Shown in pieces: positions 17,402 to 25,751 of a DNA stretch of 64,000 bases. A program made the position numbers and the translations under genes. The number at the start of each line of letters is the position of its first letter. Positions within the stretch are counted from its first letter, which is position 1. Below the pieces are notes generated by a model. That model was not told the origin of the DNA. It made no database searches and worked only from the letters and a program-made list of their open reading frames with translations. The stretch covers positions 1-64,000 of the forward strand of contig NZ_JACRUK010000008.1 of assembly GCF_014305155.1 (NCBI RefSeq). Reading direction: 5' to 3'. This stretch comes from Flavobacterium muglaense (GTDB lineage Bacteria; Bacteroidota; Bacteroidia; Flavobacteriales; Flavobacteriaceae).

Positions 17402-20400
17402 TTATTTCTTTAAAACAATCAATCTGTTGGTTTCTAGTGCAATTACAAGTCCTAAACTTACAATTACCTCTTTCAAATTTTGATTATCTATTACAATTAT
17501 TTGCTTTGCACAATTGGCTACATATTCTAGATCCACTGTAGTATTATATGCTGATAATACAACTGTATCATATACTTTATCTTTTATTGTATCGCTACTT
17601 TCCAGATAGTTTATCGTTCTTTTCTTTACAATATAATTTGTCTTAGCCACAGCTCTATTATCTTCGTCTAATAGTAAAGAATCGACTTTTCGTAAAGGCT
17701 CTTGTAGTACAAGTGACAAATCTAGCAATCCATAATCATTGCCTATATGCAATACCTTTTCTTTTGAACCAATGTAAGAATTTATTTGAAAATACACTTC
17801 TGAATTGAGATTAAAATCAGCTTTTACTTTTTGAACTACTTTTAATTCTTTGTAATCAAAACTATTAATGATTTGCTTTTTAAAATAATCTTGCCCTTCT
17901 GATTGTTGGCGTAACGCTGCATATTGCGTTTTAAAAAAAGCACCTATTTTTTTTGTTCTTTCGGCATAATCAACACCAAATGAAGCGTCATCAACTTTTA
18001 TTCTACCTAGTATTTTTACTGTAGTAGACGCTCCATTAAGGATAAAATCTCCTTTGGGCGCGGCCTCTGAATAGCCATGAATCAAAACAGGAACTATATC
18101 GAGTTTAAATTGCTCAGCTAGGTAGAAAGCACCTTTATGGAAGCGTTTTATGAGGTTATCCTCTGAACGTGTTCCTTCTGGAAAAACCATTAAAGAATAC
18201 CCTTGATTTACCTTTTCACGTAAATGTTCTACTCCGTTGTCAATCCCATTCGATACAGGGTAAAACCCAGCCAACTTAACCCCTAAACCAATTGCAGGTG
18301 AATTATAAACCCAATCACTGACCAAAAAAATTATTTTTGGACTCAACTTCCCTATTGCCAAGATATCCAAAAAAGACATGTGATTGGCAATAATCACTGC
18401 AGGCTTATCAAATGTTTCATGAAATTCGTTAGACTCTTTTCTTTTCACTGCGGGATAAGTTAAAAATACCGAATACATAAATTTTGACATCACGTAATGA
18501 AACCCTTTGAGCTTGGCACTTCTTTTCAAAGGTATTATTTTCATTAAAGTTACACTTACAATAGACAAAACGAAACCTCCAGCGAGATAATAGGTAAACG
18601 AAATAATGGAATGTATTAATCGTCTTATTTCAAAAGGAGCTTTTCCTTTTTTAACTCTATCCGTAATTAGAAAATTAAAAACTAAAGGTTGTAGCGTAAA
18701 TGTAATTACCAATGCGGAGAAAATACCAATGATCGAAATAATCGAAATTGATTTTAAAGCTGGATGCTTCGCAAAAACCAAAACTCCAATTCCTAAAATA
18801 GTTGTTGCAACAGATAGTAAAATGGAAGCTTTATAAGTAGCTAATACCTTCTTGCCGTAGGTGTATTCTTTTTGTAAAGCCGAGGTCATAAAAATACTGT
18901 AATCAACCCCAATTCCAAAAATCAAAGTACATACAATAATATTAATAATATTGAATTGTAAGCCAAACATACCCATCATTCCAGTTGTGATTAACCAACT
19001 AGCAAGTATTGGAATGATACTTACAATTACGAGTTCTATGCGCTTAAACGAAAGAAATAAAATAATAAAAATAGCGATGAACGAATAATTTACCAAACTT
19101 TCAAAATTCTTTTTTAAATTTCCCAAAAACGTTTCATTAGTTTGCTGCCTATCAATCACAATCAAATTGGGTTGTTTTTTAATGGCATTAACAAACTCAT
19201 CTCTTTTATCAAGAGGTACCTTTACAAGAGTTGAAATCGTATAAAAACCATTTTTATTCCCCATAAATTCATCCAAAAACAATGATTTCACGCTTTCATA
19301 ATCTTTTATAGAAACCAAATTAAAGTCTTTGTTGAGCATTTCATAAAAAACACTAAAGGAGTTTTCCTTGAACCCAAATGTATTCCCACTGGCAATTATT
19401 CGATTTTTTACCAATGTTTTTTTCGAAACATCCCAAAACTTATTCCACTCTTTTATTTTTTCCAGCTGTTGCTCTTTCGAAAAAACAACTCCACCGATTG
19501 AGCTAAAATTCAAAACCCTAGAAGCTTCTTTTTCTTTCAACAAAGCATCAAATAATACTTTATTATTAGCTACAACCGTTTCTTGATCATCACCATAAGT
19601 CGCTAGGTAAATAGATTTGGACGAAATATCAGCAATTTTCTCCAGTTTTTCTTCTGTCTTTTTCAAATCCTGAGACATGTAATTTAATGAAGAAAGATCA
19701 TTATTAAAAGACACCTTGGAATAAGTAAACAAACATGCTATTAAGAATCCTAAAACACCAACTAGCAAATATTTATTTTTATGATACGAATAAGCGCCTA
19801 GCTTATCTATGATATTTGGTTTAGGAACGATTAAATCATTTTTGGTTTTATACAACAATGGAATTAAAACTAGTGAGAAGACTGAAGTCGAAACAACACT
19901 CAATGCAGCAAAAAGACCTAAATCTTTTAAAGCCTCTGACTTGACAAAAAATAAACATAAAAACGAAACCGCGGTGGTTATACCACACAACAACAAAGGT
20001 TTTGTAATGTCTTTATATAATAATTTAGCACTTTTATTATTTCTAAGATGCGTTAATACATAAATAGAATAATCCGTGGTTTCTCCCAGTAAAATGGAAC
20101 TAATACCTAATGAAATGGCCGATATTGTTCCTCTTGTAAAATACAGAATACCTAAAGCAAAAAAGGCTCCAAACAAGGAAGGAATAAAGATAATAATAGG
20201 AGTCAATAGACTACGATAAAAGAAAACTAGAATCAAAATTAAGGTAACCGCCGCAAAAATAGAAGTATTTTGAACATCAGCTTTTATTTGGGTTGCATTG
20301 TCAACCGCGACAGGAGTTGCACCAAAATAACTCATTTGTGCCTTCCCCTTAAACGTACTGTTTAAATGATCTTTAACCGACTTAAGTTGCCCAATAAAAA

Positions 20401-21079
20401 CAGTGTTTTTATCCGTTTCATTTGTAGCTAGTTTTGGGGTTATAAAAAGTAATAAGTTTTTCTTGTCTTTGGTGAAAATGAAACCATCTTGCAATTCAAA
20501 GTCATCCCCAACACTAAGTTGCTGTAATTTCTTTAAGGCAATGAATGAAATTCCCAAGGGATCTTTTAAAATAAAATCTTTAGTCACCATACCAGTAGGC
20601 GAAATCAGCGACTTATAATCATTTTCTAAAGCTTGAGCCACACTGTCGTTTTGGATTTTGTTTCCAATAGTTTGATAATCTTTCTTGTCTAAAAAAAGCG
20701 GCAAATTATTATATACAAAATCAAAAGTAGCTTGGATATTTTTCTCATCAATTTTTCCTTGAATTTTGCCAATAAATGGTTTAGAAGTTTCATTGATTGT
20801 ATCTAAAAACACATTAGCATAATCTGCTAAATCATCTGTTTCTCCATCACCTTCGGCCGAAATTACAATCGAAATCTTATCCGAAAAATTCATCTGATTC
20901 AAAACTTTTGCTGTCACATTTGAAGCATCATTAGTAGGAATCAAACGCGTAATATCTTCGCTAAAAGAAATTTTAGAAGCAAAAAATAGAAAGAATAAAA
21001 ACAACGCAATAATCAATGAAAAAGAAAGCCCTTTTCTTCTTAAAATAAACTGATGTATTCCGAAAAAAAACTGCTGCAT
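17402..21079 (-). CDS. MMPL-family exporter fused to a PlsC-like acyltransferase and a methyltransferase-like tail
   Basis: This 1225-residue protein has three parts. Residues 1-820 form an RND/MMPL exporter with a first membrane helix near 15-35, two large extracytoplasmic loops and two blocks of membrane helices, each with the GxxxDY motif (ILLGETTDYSIYVLTHL and FGIGVDYSIFMTSAL). Residues about 840-1040 form a 1-acylglycerol-phosphate acyltransferase domain with NHMSFLD (HX4D near 898) and FPEGTRSEDN near 967. The last 170 residues resemble a decayed SAM-methyltransferase Rossmann fold (VLHIGNDYGLLDL). The family exports lipids or polyketides. Here it probably moves the pigment or an acyl precursor across the inner membrane, with the acyltransferase on the cytoplasmic face. 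The substrate is inferred. Confidence 0.85.
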   Translation of the reverse strand: MQQFFFGIHQFILRRKGLSFSLIIALFLFFLFFASKISFSEDITRLIPTNDASNVTAKVLNQMNFSDKISIVISAEGDGETDDLADYANVFLDTINETSKPFIGKIQGKIDEKNIQATFDFVYNNLPLFLDKKDYQTIGNKIQNDSVAQALENDYKSLISPTGMVTKDFILKDPLGISFIALKKLQQLSVGDDFELQDGFIFTKDKKNLLLFITPKLATNETDKNTVFIGQLKSVKDHLNSTFKGKAQMSYFGATPVAVDNATQIKADVQNTSIFAAVTLILILVFFYRSLLTPIIIFIPSLFGAFFALGILYFTRGTISAISLGISSILLGETTDYSIYVLTHLRNNKSAKLLYKDITKPLLLCGITTAVSFLCLFFVKSEALKDLGLFAALSVVSTSVFSLVLIPLLYKTKNDLIVPKPNIIDKLGAYSYHKNKYLLVGVLGFLIACLFTYSKVSFNNDLSSLNYMSQDLKKTEEKLEKIADISSKSIYLATYGDDQETVVANNKVLFDALLKEKEASRVLNFSSIGGVVFSKEQQLEKIKEWNKFWDVSKKTLVKNRIIASGNTFGFKENSFSVFYEMLNKDFNLVSIKDYESVKSLFLDEFMGNKNGFYTISTLVKVPLDKRDEFVNAIKKQPNLIVIDRQQTNETFLGNLKKNFESLVNYSFIAIFIILFLSFKRIELVIVSIIPILASWLITTGMMGMFGLQFNIINIIVCTLIFGIGVDYSIFMTSALQKEYTYGKKVLATYKASILLSVATTILGIGVLVFAKHPALKSISIISIIGIFSALVITFTLQPLVFNFLITDRVKKGKAPFEIRRLIHSIISFTYYLAGGFVLSIVSVTLMKIIPLKRSAKLKGFHYVMSKFMYSVFLTYPAVKRKESNEFHETFDKPAVIIANHMSFLDILAIGKLSPKIIFLVSDWVYNSPAIGLGVKLAGFYPVSNGIDNGVEHLREKVNQGYSLMVFPEGTRSEDNLIKRFHKGAFYLAEQFKLDIVPVLIHGYSEAAPKGDFILNGASTTVKILGRIKVDDASFGVDYAERTKKIGAFFKTQYAALRQQSEGQDYFKKQIINSFDYKELKVVQKVKADFNLNSEVYFQINSYIGSKEKVLHIGNDYGLLDLSLVLQEPLRKVDSLLLDEDNRAVAKTNYIVKKRTINYLESSDTIKDKVYDTVVLSAYNTTVDLEYVANCAKQIIVIDNQNLKEVIVSLGLVIALETNRLIVLKK

Positions 21080-21082
21080 TTT

Positions 21083-22264
21083 TTAATTTTTATTTTTTAA
21101 AGTACTGAAAAAGGTCAATACTAAATAACCTATTAGTCCAAATAGAACTGCCATAATTGTTGCTAAAATAAAACTTCCAATTATATATTGTAAAACATTA
21201 TTCTTTAAATTATCAAAAGTAATTGAATGGTCTAAAAATAAAGGATCATTGTTTTTTACAAAATACCCTCCAATTTTTAATGAACCATAGATAATAAAAG
21301 GGATAAAGGGTGGAAAACTAATGTTTGAAAACGCAAAAGAAATCGCCTTATTAAAACGAAAAACAACGGCTAAAAAAAGCACTAAAACTGTTTGAAAACC
21401 CCAGAATGGTGCAATTCCTATAAAAACACCTAGGGCAATCGAAGCTGCTTTTTTATAATTAGAATCACTGTTTTCTAGAATATTTTCGACTAAATATTGA
21501 GTAAGTCCTTTTTTTTTTATTCTCTTAAAAAAGTCACGAGGTTTAATATAAACTAAGGCAATTACAACCAAAACAGTATTCAAAACACTTATCCTACTGA
21601 AGTCTCTAAAAGGTCGAAAATGCGAAACCCTTTCTGTTGGGTCATACAAAACCTGAATAGGAATATTTTTCACCACTATTCCCTTCCAAGCAGAACGTAC
21701 GATAATTTCAATTTCTAATTCAAATTTAGTTGTAAAGTATTTTTTGGGTATTTTATGCAAAGGATATAAGCGAAAACCAGACTGGGTGTCTTCTAGACTA
21801 ATGCCAGTTTCAAATTTGAACCAGAAATTGGAAAAATTATTCCCAAAACTACTCTTCTTCGGTACGCCTTCCTGCATCATGTTCCTACTTCCTATAAGCA
21901 AGGCTTCCCCTTCATTTTGAATCGCCTCAATGAATTTGGGAATATCTGATGCAAAATGTTGCCCATCTGAATCGATGGTAATCGCATAATCAAAATTAAG
22001 CTTTACTGCTTTTTTAAAACCATTACGTAAAGCCACACCCTTCCCTGCATTAGCGAGATGATGAATTTGAATGATTTGGGGATATTTTTTTAAAATGGCA
22101 ATTGTACCATCAGTTGCACCATCATTAACGATAATTACATCAGTGGTATACTCAAGTACCGAATCAATGATACGTTGCAGCGTTCTCTCGTTATTATATG
22201 TTGGAATAATAACACAAAAACGTTCGGGTTGTACCGTTTCAATCTCAGATGAAATAGGTTGCAT
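21083..22264 (-). CDS. Family 2 glycosyltransferase fused to a DUF2062 membrane domain
   Basis: This 393-residue protein has a GT2 domain at about residues 14-235 (FCVIIPTYNNERTLQRIID, VNDGATDGT, TIDSDGQHFASDIPKFIEAI, QSGFRLYP). A DUF2062 domain with two or three membrane helices follows (LGVFIGIAPFWGFQTVLVLF, FPPFIPFIIYGSLKIG). DPM-like glycosyltransferases transfer sugars to lipid carriers. It lies 3 bases above the MMPL gene and is packed in the operon. Flexirubins are not classically glycosylated, so its acceptor is unknown. Confidence 0.85.
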   Translation of the reverse strand: MQPISSEIETVQPERFCVIIPTYNNERTLQRIIDSVLEYTTDVIIVNDGATDGTIAILKKYPQIIQIHHLANAGKGVALRNGFKKAVKLNFDYAITIDSDGQHFASDIPKFIEAIQNEGEALLIGSRNMMQEGVPKKSSFGNNFSNFWFKFETGISLEDTQSGFRLYPLHKIPKKYFTTKFELEIEIIVRSAWKGIVVKNIPIQVLYDPTERVSHFRPFRDFSRISVLNTVLVVIALVYIKPRDFFKRIKKKGLTQYLVENILENSDSNYKKAASIALGVFIGIAPFWGFQTVLVLFLAVVFRFNKAISFAFSNISFPPFIPFIIYGSLKIGGYFVKNNDPLFLDHSITFDNLKNNVLQYIIGSFILATIMAVLFGLIGYLVLTFFSTLKNKN

Positions 22265-22276
22265 TCTAATTTTTTA

Positions 22277-22765
22277 CTATTTATTAACTACTTGTTTCTC
22301 AGAAACAGAAAAACTTTTAGATTGCAAAATAAAATTTTTGACATACTCTTTTAGCTCTCCAGACAAGCTTTTATAGTTTTTAATTACAAACTCCTTATCT
22401 TCCTTGATGTTTTTTCTATAATTAACAAATGTAGGCAAATTTTCTTGTACACTTAATCGAATAAATCTAATTTCAACACTATTAGGACTTGCAGCAACTG
22501 CTGCTTCAATAAACTTTGCACCAGCGATAAGATTGGATTTTTTATCTTTGATCTTTGACGAAAATTTTCCGTTTAAAGTCATCGCACCACCTTTATATGC
22601 GACTAATACTGTATTAGAATCATCTATTTCAACAGCAGCTAGCTTTGCCAATAAATCTGCTGAAATTGTTTTAGAATTAGCCGCATCAGCATACAGTTTT
22701 CTGACTTCTGAAACCGATGGACTTCCTAAAAAAAGTAAACAAATTAGTGGAATTAAAAATTTCAT
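22277..22765 (-). CDS. Exported conserved protein of unknown function
   Basis: A 162-residue protein with an N-terminal signal (MKFLIPLICLLFLGSPSVS). The mature part is helical, with SANLLAKL-like spacing and AAVAASPNSVEIRFIRLSVQ, which suggests a TPR-like or helical-repeat fold. I do not recognise a catalytic motif. Its start overlaps the preceding hot-dog gene by one base, so it is translationally coupled to it. Conserved company with pigment genes suggests an accessory periplasmic role, but no function can be named. Confidence 0.7.
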   Translation of the reverse strand: MKFLIPLICLLFLGSPSVSEVRKLYADAANSKTISADLLAKLAAVEIDDSNTVLVAYKGGAMTLNGKFSSKIKDKKSNLIAGAKFIEAAVAASPNSVEIRFIRLSVQENLPTFVNYRKNIKEDKEFVIKNYKSLSGELKEYVKNFILQSKSFSVSEKQVVNK

Positions 22766-23139
22766 TATCCTATTTTTTTATAAACACTTACCAATTTTAA
22801 AGCAACAGTGTCGCCAAAATAAGTAGTGTTCTTTACTTTTACCTTTCCCTCTTCCATTTCAATAACATCCATCTCCAATCGCAATTCAGGAGTTAAATCT
22901 GGATTAATAAGAGCCATGAATTTAACGTTTGAAAGACTCTCCATCAACAAAGTACTTTCTGTTACTTTCTCTGTCAATTCTTTTATAATTTGCATCATGC
23001 ATACTCCCGGCATAATAGGGTTTCCTGGAAAATGACCTCCAAATACTTCATGTTTTGGATTAATCATTAGAGTGACTGAATATTTCTGACCTTCGTTATT
23101 CTCTAAGGAAGTTATTGTGTAAAAATCTTTTAAAAGCAT
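22765..23139 (-). CDS. FabZ-like hot-dog protein with Gln in place of the catalytic Glu
   Basis: This 124-residue single hot-dog domain contains the FabZ signature GGHFPGNPIMPGVCMMQ. The catalytic His is kept (GHFPG). In FabZ enzymes PGVLxxE carries the catalytic Glu; here the matching residue is Gln (PGVCMMQ). It may therefore be a slow or altered dehydratase, a thioesterase or a binding protein for acyl-ACP. The gene overlaps its downstream neighbour by one base and follows the porin-like gene by 5 bases. Three further hot-dog proteins lie in the locus. Confidence 0.82.
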   Translation of the reverse strand: MLLKDFYTITSLENNEGQKYSVTLMINPKHEVFGGHFPGNPIMPGVCMMQIIKELTEKVTESTLLMESLSNVKFMALINPDLTPELRLEMDVIEMEEGKVKVKNTTYFGDTVALKLVSVYKKIG

Positions 23140-23144
23140 CTGTT

Positions 23145-23735
23145 TTATTTTAAATCAAAAGTATAAGTAGCTCCAACTTGAAAAACTACATTTGAATAAT
23201 CCCAACCACCATTTACGGGAATAATTCCTTTTTTTATTCGTCCTTCAATACCAAAATTCTTAGTAATATCACAACCTAGACCTGCAAAAAAGGCCAAATC
23301 TACACCATTAAAAGAGTTGTCTTCATAACTAGCGTCACCAATTGCTTTTCTAGCATCATTGACTCTCACGTCAAAAGTAGTTCCAAGTTGAAAATTAAAT
23401 TTATTAAACGTAAATTTATTAGCAACTGCTAAGGAAACATAAGAAACATTAAGCGTTTCATTTTTCCTTACTCCACCTACTAAATATTCGCGTTCTGACC
23501 CTTGCCTTGTATAAGTTAACTCCGGTTGCAAGGTATAGAATTTAGTCGCTTTTAAAGCCCCAAACACTCCAACATAAAAATCTTGCTTTGACGAGAAACG
23601 CTCATTAGTATCATCTGTTTGCGTAAAATGCGAAAAATTAAGTCCTCCTTTAATCCCTGGTCTAAAAGATACCTGTGCCTTACTTTGTGAAAAGCTGAAA
23701 ACAGCTAAAAACATAAAAAAAATTCCTTTTTTCAT
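23145..23735 (-). CDS. Outer-membrane beta-barrel protein (PorT-like fold)
   Basis: A 196-residue protein with a signal peptide (MKKGIFFMFLAVFSFSQSKA) and a short barrel of alternating strands. The N-terminal strand is RPGIKGGLNFSHF, later strands include FAGLGCDITKNFGIEG, and the last strand is VVFQVGATYTFDLK, ending in an aromatic-flanked motif for BAM-dependent insertion. It fits the eight-stranded OmpW/PorT-like family common in Bacteroidota. Inside the pigment operon it may aid storage or passage of the hydrophobic product at the outer membrane, which is inference. Confidence 0.8.
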   Translation of the reverse strand: MKKGIFFMFLAVFSFSQSKAQVSFRPGIKGGLNFSHFTQTDDTNERFSSKQDFYVGVFGALKATKFYTLQPELTYTRQGSEREYLVGGVRKNETLNVSYVSLAVANKFTFNKFNFQLGTTFDVRVNDARKAIGDASYEDNSFNGVDLAFFAGLGCDITKNFGIEGRIKKGIIPVNGGWDYSNVVFQVGATYTFDLK

Positions 23736-23745
23736 ATTGGGTAAT

Positions 23746-24384
23746 TTATTGATTATTGAAATAATTTAATTCAATCCTTAGTTTAATATTTTGATGTTGA
23801 ATAACAATTTTATTAGCAAAAATATTACTTTCTACAGTATAACTAATACTTAATTTTTCTTTTCTTTTTGAAGCATGTATGATTCTCATCAACTCTCCTC
23901 CATTTTTTGAAAAATATAAATAGTCATACCTGTTTCCTATCTTGGATTCACCTATCTGGTATTTATCTTCTTCAAACTGTTTGTCAATTTTATAACTCTT
24001 TCTCAAAAGTATCCTAAAATCATTTTTTAAGGTATTTACGAGGATCTTTCGATTGAGTTCGTCAACAATTGCATTTACTTTGAACGTGGTTTCTGAAATT
24101 TCAAAATCCAGTAATTTATTTCCAAATTCAGTTGTAAAAACAACTCTATGCATCGTCTCATTTATTTTCTTAATGACAACGATACCGCTCAAATCATTCC
24201 CGTAAACCGTAATGTTTGCACGGTAAACATAATCAATATCTTTACTTAAAAAATAAGGCGCTATGCGATTTTCGTTCACAACAGCTACTTCATTTAATTG
24301 CTTGATTGGATTAGTACCGCAAGAATTTAAACTTGTTACTAATAGAAAACTAATTATTAAAAATAGAATCTTCGATCTTACCAT
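23746..24384 (-). CDS. Lipoprotein of unknown function in the pigment export block
   Basis: A 212-residue protein with a lipobox (LVTSLNSC, Cys near residue 22), so it should be lipidated. The mature part is rich in beta strands (YRANITVYGNDLSGIVVIKK, KIGNRYDYLYFSK). This resembles the LolB/LolA half-barrel fold, but no defining motif is visible. It overlaps the LolA-like gene upstream by 35 bases. A LolA plus LolB-like pair beside an MMPL exporter would make a lipid transfer route, which is inferred from order and fold only. Confidence 0.7.
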   Translation of the reverse strand: MVRSKILFLIISFLLVTSLNSCGTNPIKQLNEVAVVNENRIAPYFLSKDIDYVYRANITVYGNDLSGIVVIKKINETMHRVVFTTEFGNKLLDFEISETTFKVNAIVDELNRKILVNTLKNDFRILLRKSYKIDKQFEEDKYQIGESKIGNRYDYLYFSKNGGELMRIIHASKRKEKLSISYTVESNIFANKIVIQHQNIKLRIELNYFNNQ

Positions 24385-24985
24385 TTACTGTTTTATTTTT
24401 CAATACAATTCTTGTGTAATCTTCTGCTGATTCTAATAATTTAACCTGAGTGACTGTAGCATCTTCTTTACTAAAGGTCAATTCGATTTGTTTAATGTAT
24501 TTCTTTAAGGTCTTATCCTTGGGAATAAATTTTGTTACATTATTGTCCTTTGTTTTAAAATAGGAAATTACAAACTCATTATCGTCAAACATATCTCCAC
24601 TTACACTCCCTACAATAAGTTTATTCAATTTAGCAAATACTTTACTGTTCCCAATATCTACACTGCTTTTTTTACCTTCGTCATTTATTAAAATCTTACC
24701 ATTTTTAAAAATAATAGCATAATTATATGGCTTTTTATATTGCCATGACAACAAACCTGGCTCCTTAAAATACATTTTCCCAGAAGTCTCTATGTCCTTA
24801 GACAAAAAATCCATGTGCTTGTACTGAACAAAATCAGTGCTTAATGTTTTTATCTTTTTGGAAACTGCATTCACAGATTGTTTGAAAGCATTAATTTCAC
24901 TTCCAGACATTTTTTGTTCTTGCGAAAACGCCGAAATATTCCAAAAAATAAGGCATAATACTAGATAATAAACTTTAATTCTCAT
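24350..24985 (-). CDS. LolA-like periplasmic carrier protein
   Basis: This 211-residue protein has a signal peptide (WNISAFSQ cut near residue 22) and a LolA-type half-barrel. Motifs include FVQYKHMDFLSKDIETSGKMYF, PGLLSWQYKKPYNYAIIFKNG and QIELTFSKEDATVTQVKL. LolA carries lipoproteins between membranes; paralogues in aryl-polyene and flexirubin loci probably carry the lipid-like pigment. It overlaps both neighbours (35 and 11 bases), so expression is coupled with the deacetylase and the lipoprotein. Confidence 0.85.
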   Translation of the reverse strand: MRIKVYYLVLCLIFWNISAFSQEQKMSGSEINAFKQSVNAVSKKIKTLSTDFVQYKHMDFLSKDIETSGKMYFKEPGLLSWQYKKPYNYAIIFKNGKILINDEGKKSSVDIGNSKVFAKLNKLIVGSVSGDMFDDNEFVISYFKTKDNNVTKFIPKDKTLKKYIKQIELTFSKEDATVTQVKLLESAEDYTRIVLKNKTVNGKIEDSIFNN

Positions 24986-25751
24986 AGGCTTTTAGATTCA
25001 AAAGTTGATCAATAGGAACAACTTCATATTTGTTTTTCTCCAAGAATAACAACAACTGTTCCAAAACCTGGACTGTTTCAAATGTTGTATCATGCATTAA
25101 TATTATTGCTCCTGGTTTTACTCTTTTTATAATTCGCTTATAAATAAACTTTTCGTTTTTAATTATTCCATCCAAAGAACGAATATTCCAACCAATCACT
25201 TTATGCTTTGTAACCTCAAGCGCTCTTCGTATAGAAGGATTTGTCACTCCATAAGGTGGTCTAAAAAATTGTGGTTTTTTACCTAAATATTTTTCAATAA
25301 GTGCATCAGTTTTACGGAGCTCTTCAATGACACTATCTCTTCTTAGAAAATCAAAAAAAGAACTGTGTTCATAGGAATGATTTGCTATAATATGATTCTC
25401 TGAAATAAGTTTTCTAACTATTTCGGGATGTTTCTCAACTTGCTGACCAATACAAAAAAAAGCCGCTTTGACCTGATACTTCTCTAAAACCTCTAGAATC
25501 AAAGTCGTATTTGGGCTAGGGCCGTCATCAAATGTAATTGCTATTTTTTTTTCGGTTTCTAATGGATTACTGCAATACGCATGTACGTGGTAATTAGAAA
25601 AAATAAAAGTCGAACCATACAAAACAACAATAAACCACACGAAAATTACTATTACTGCATACCCGATTTCTATTGCTACAAACAAGCTTGCAATAGCCAG
25701 TATTGCCAGTATTGTTGTAAAAAAAATAGCTACTGCTTTGTGTTTTAACAT
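24975..25751 (-). CDS. Polysaccharide deacetylase-family (NodB-type) protein with N-terminal membrane segments
   Basis: A 258-residue carbohydrate esterase 4 domain protein. Two hydrophobic helices at about residues 8-50 anchor it. Catalytic motifs are complete: ITFDDGPSPNT (metal-binding Asp pair), IIANHSYEHSSF (HxxxH), FFRPPYGVT and a late LMHDTT His. The family removes N- or O-acyl groups from sugars; distant members hydrolyse other esters and amides. It overlaps the ketosynthase-like gene by 7 bases and the LolA gene by 11. Its target in a pigment operon is unclear and could be a glycan or a protected polyene intermediate. Confidence 0.83.
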   Translation of the reverse strand: MLKHKAVAIFFTTILAILAIASLFVAIEIGYAVIVIFVWFIVVLYGSTFIFSNYHVHAYCSNPLETEKKIAITFDDGPSPNTTLILEVLEKYQVKAAFFCIGQQVEKHPEIVRKLISENHIIANHSYEHSSFFDFLRRDSVIEELRKTDALIEKYLGKKPQFFRPPYGVTNPSIRRALEVTKHKVIGWNIRSLDGIIKNEKFIYKRIIKRVKPGAIILMHDTTFETVQVLEQLLLFLEKNKYEVVPIDQLLNLKAYEN

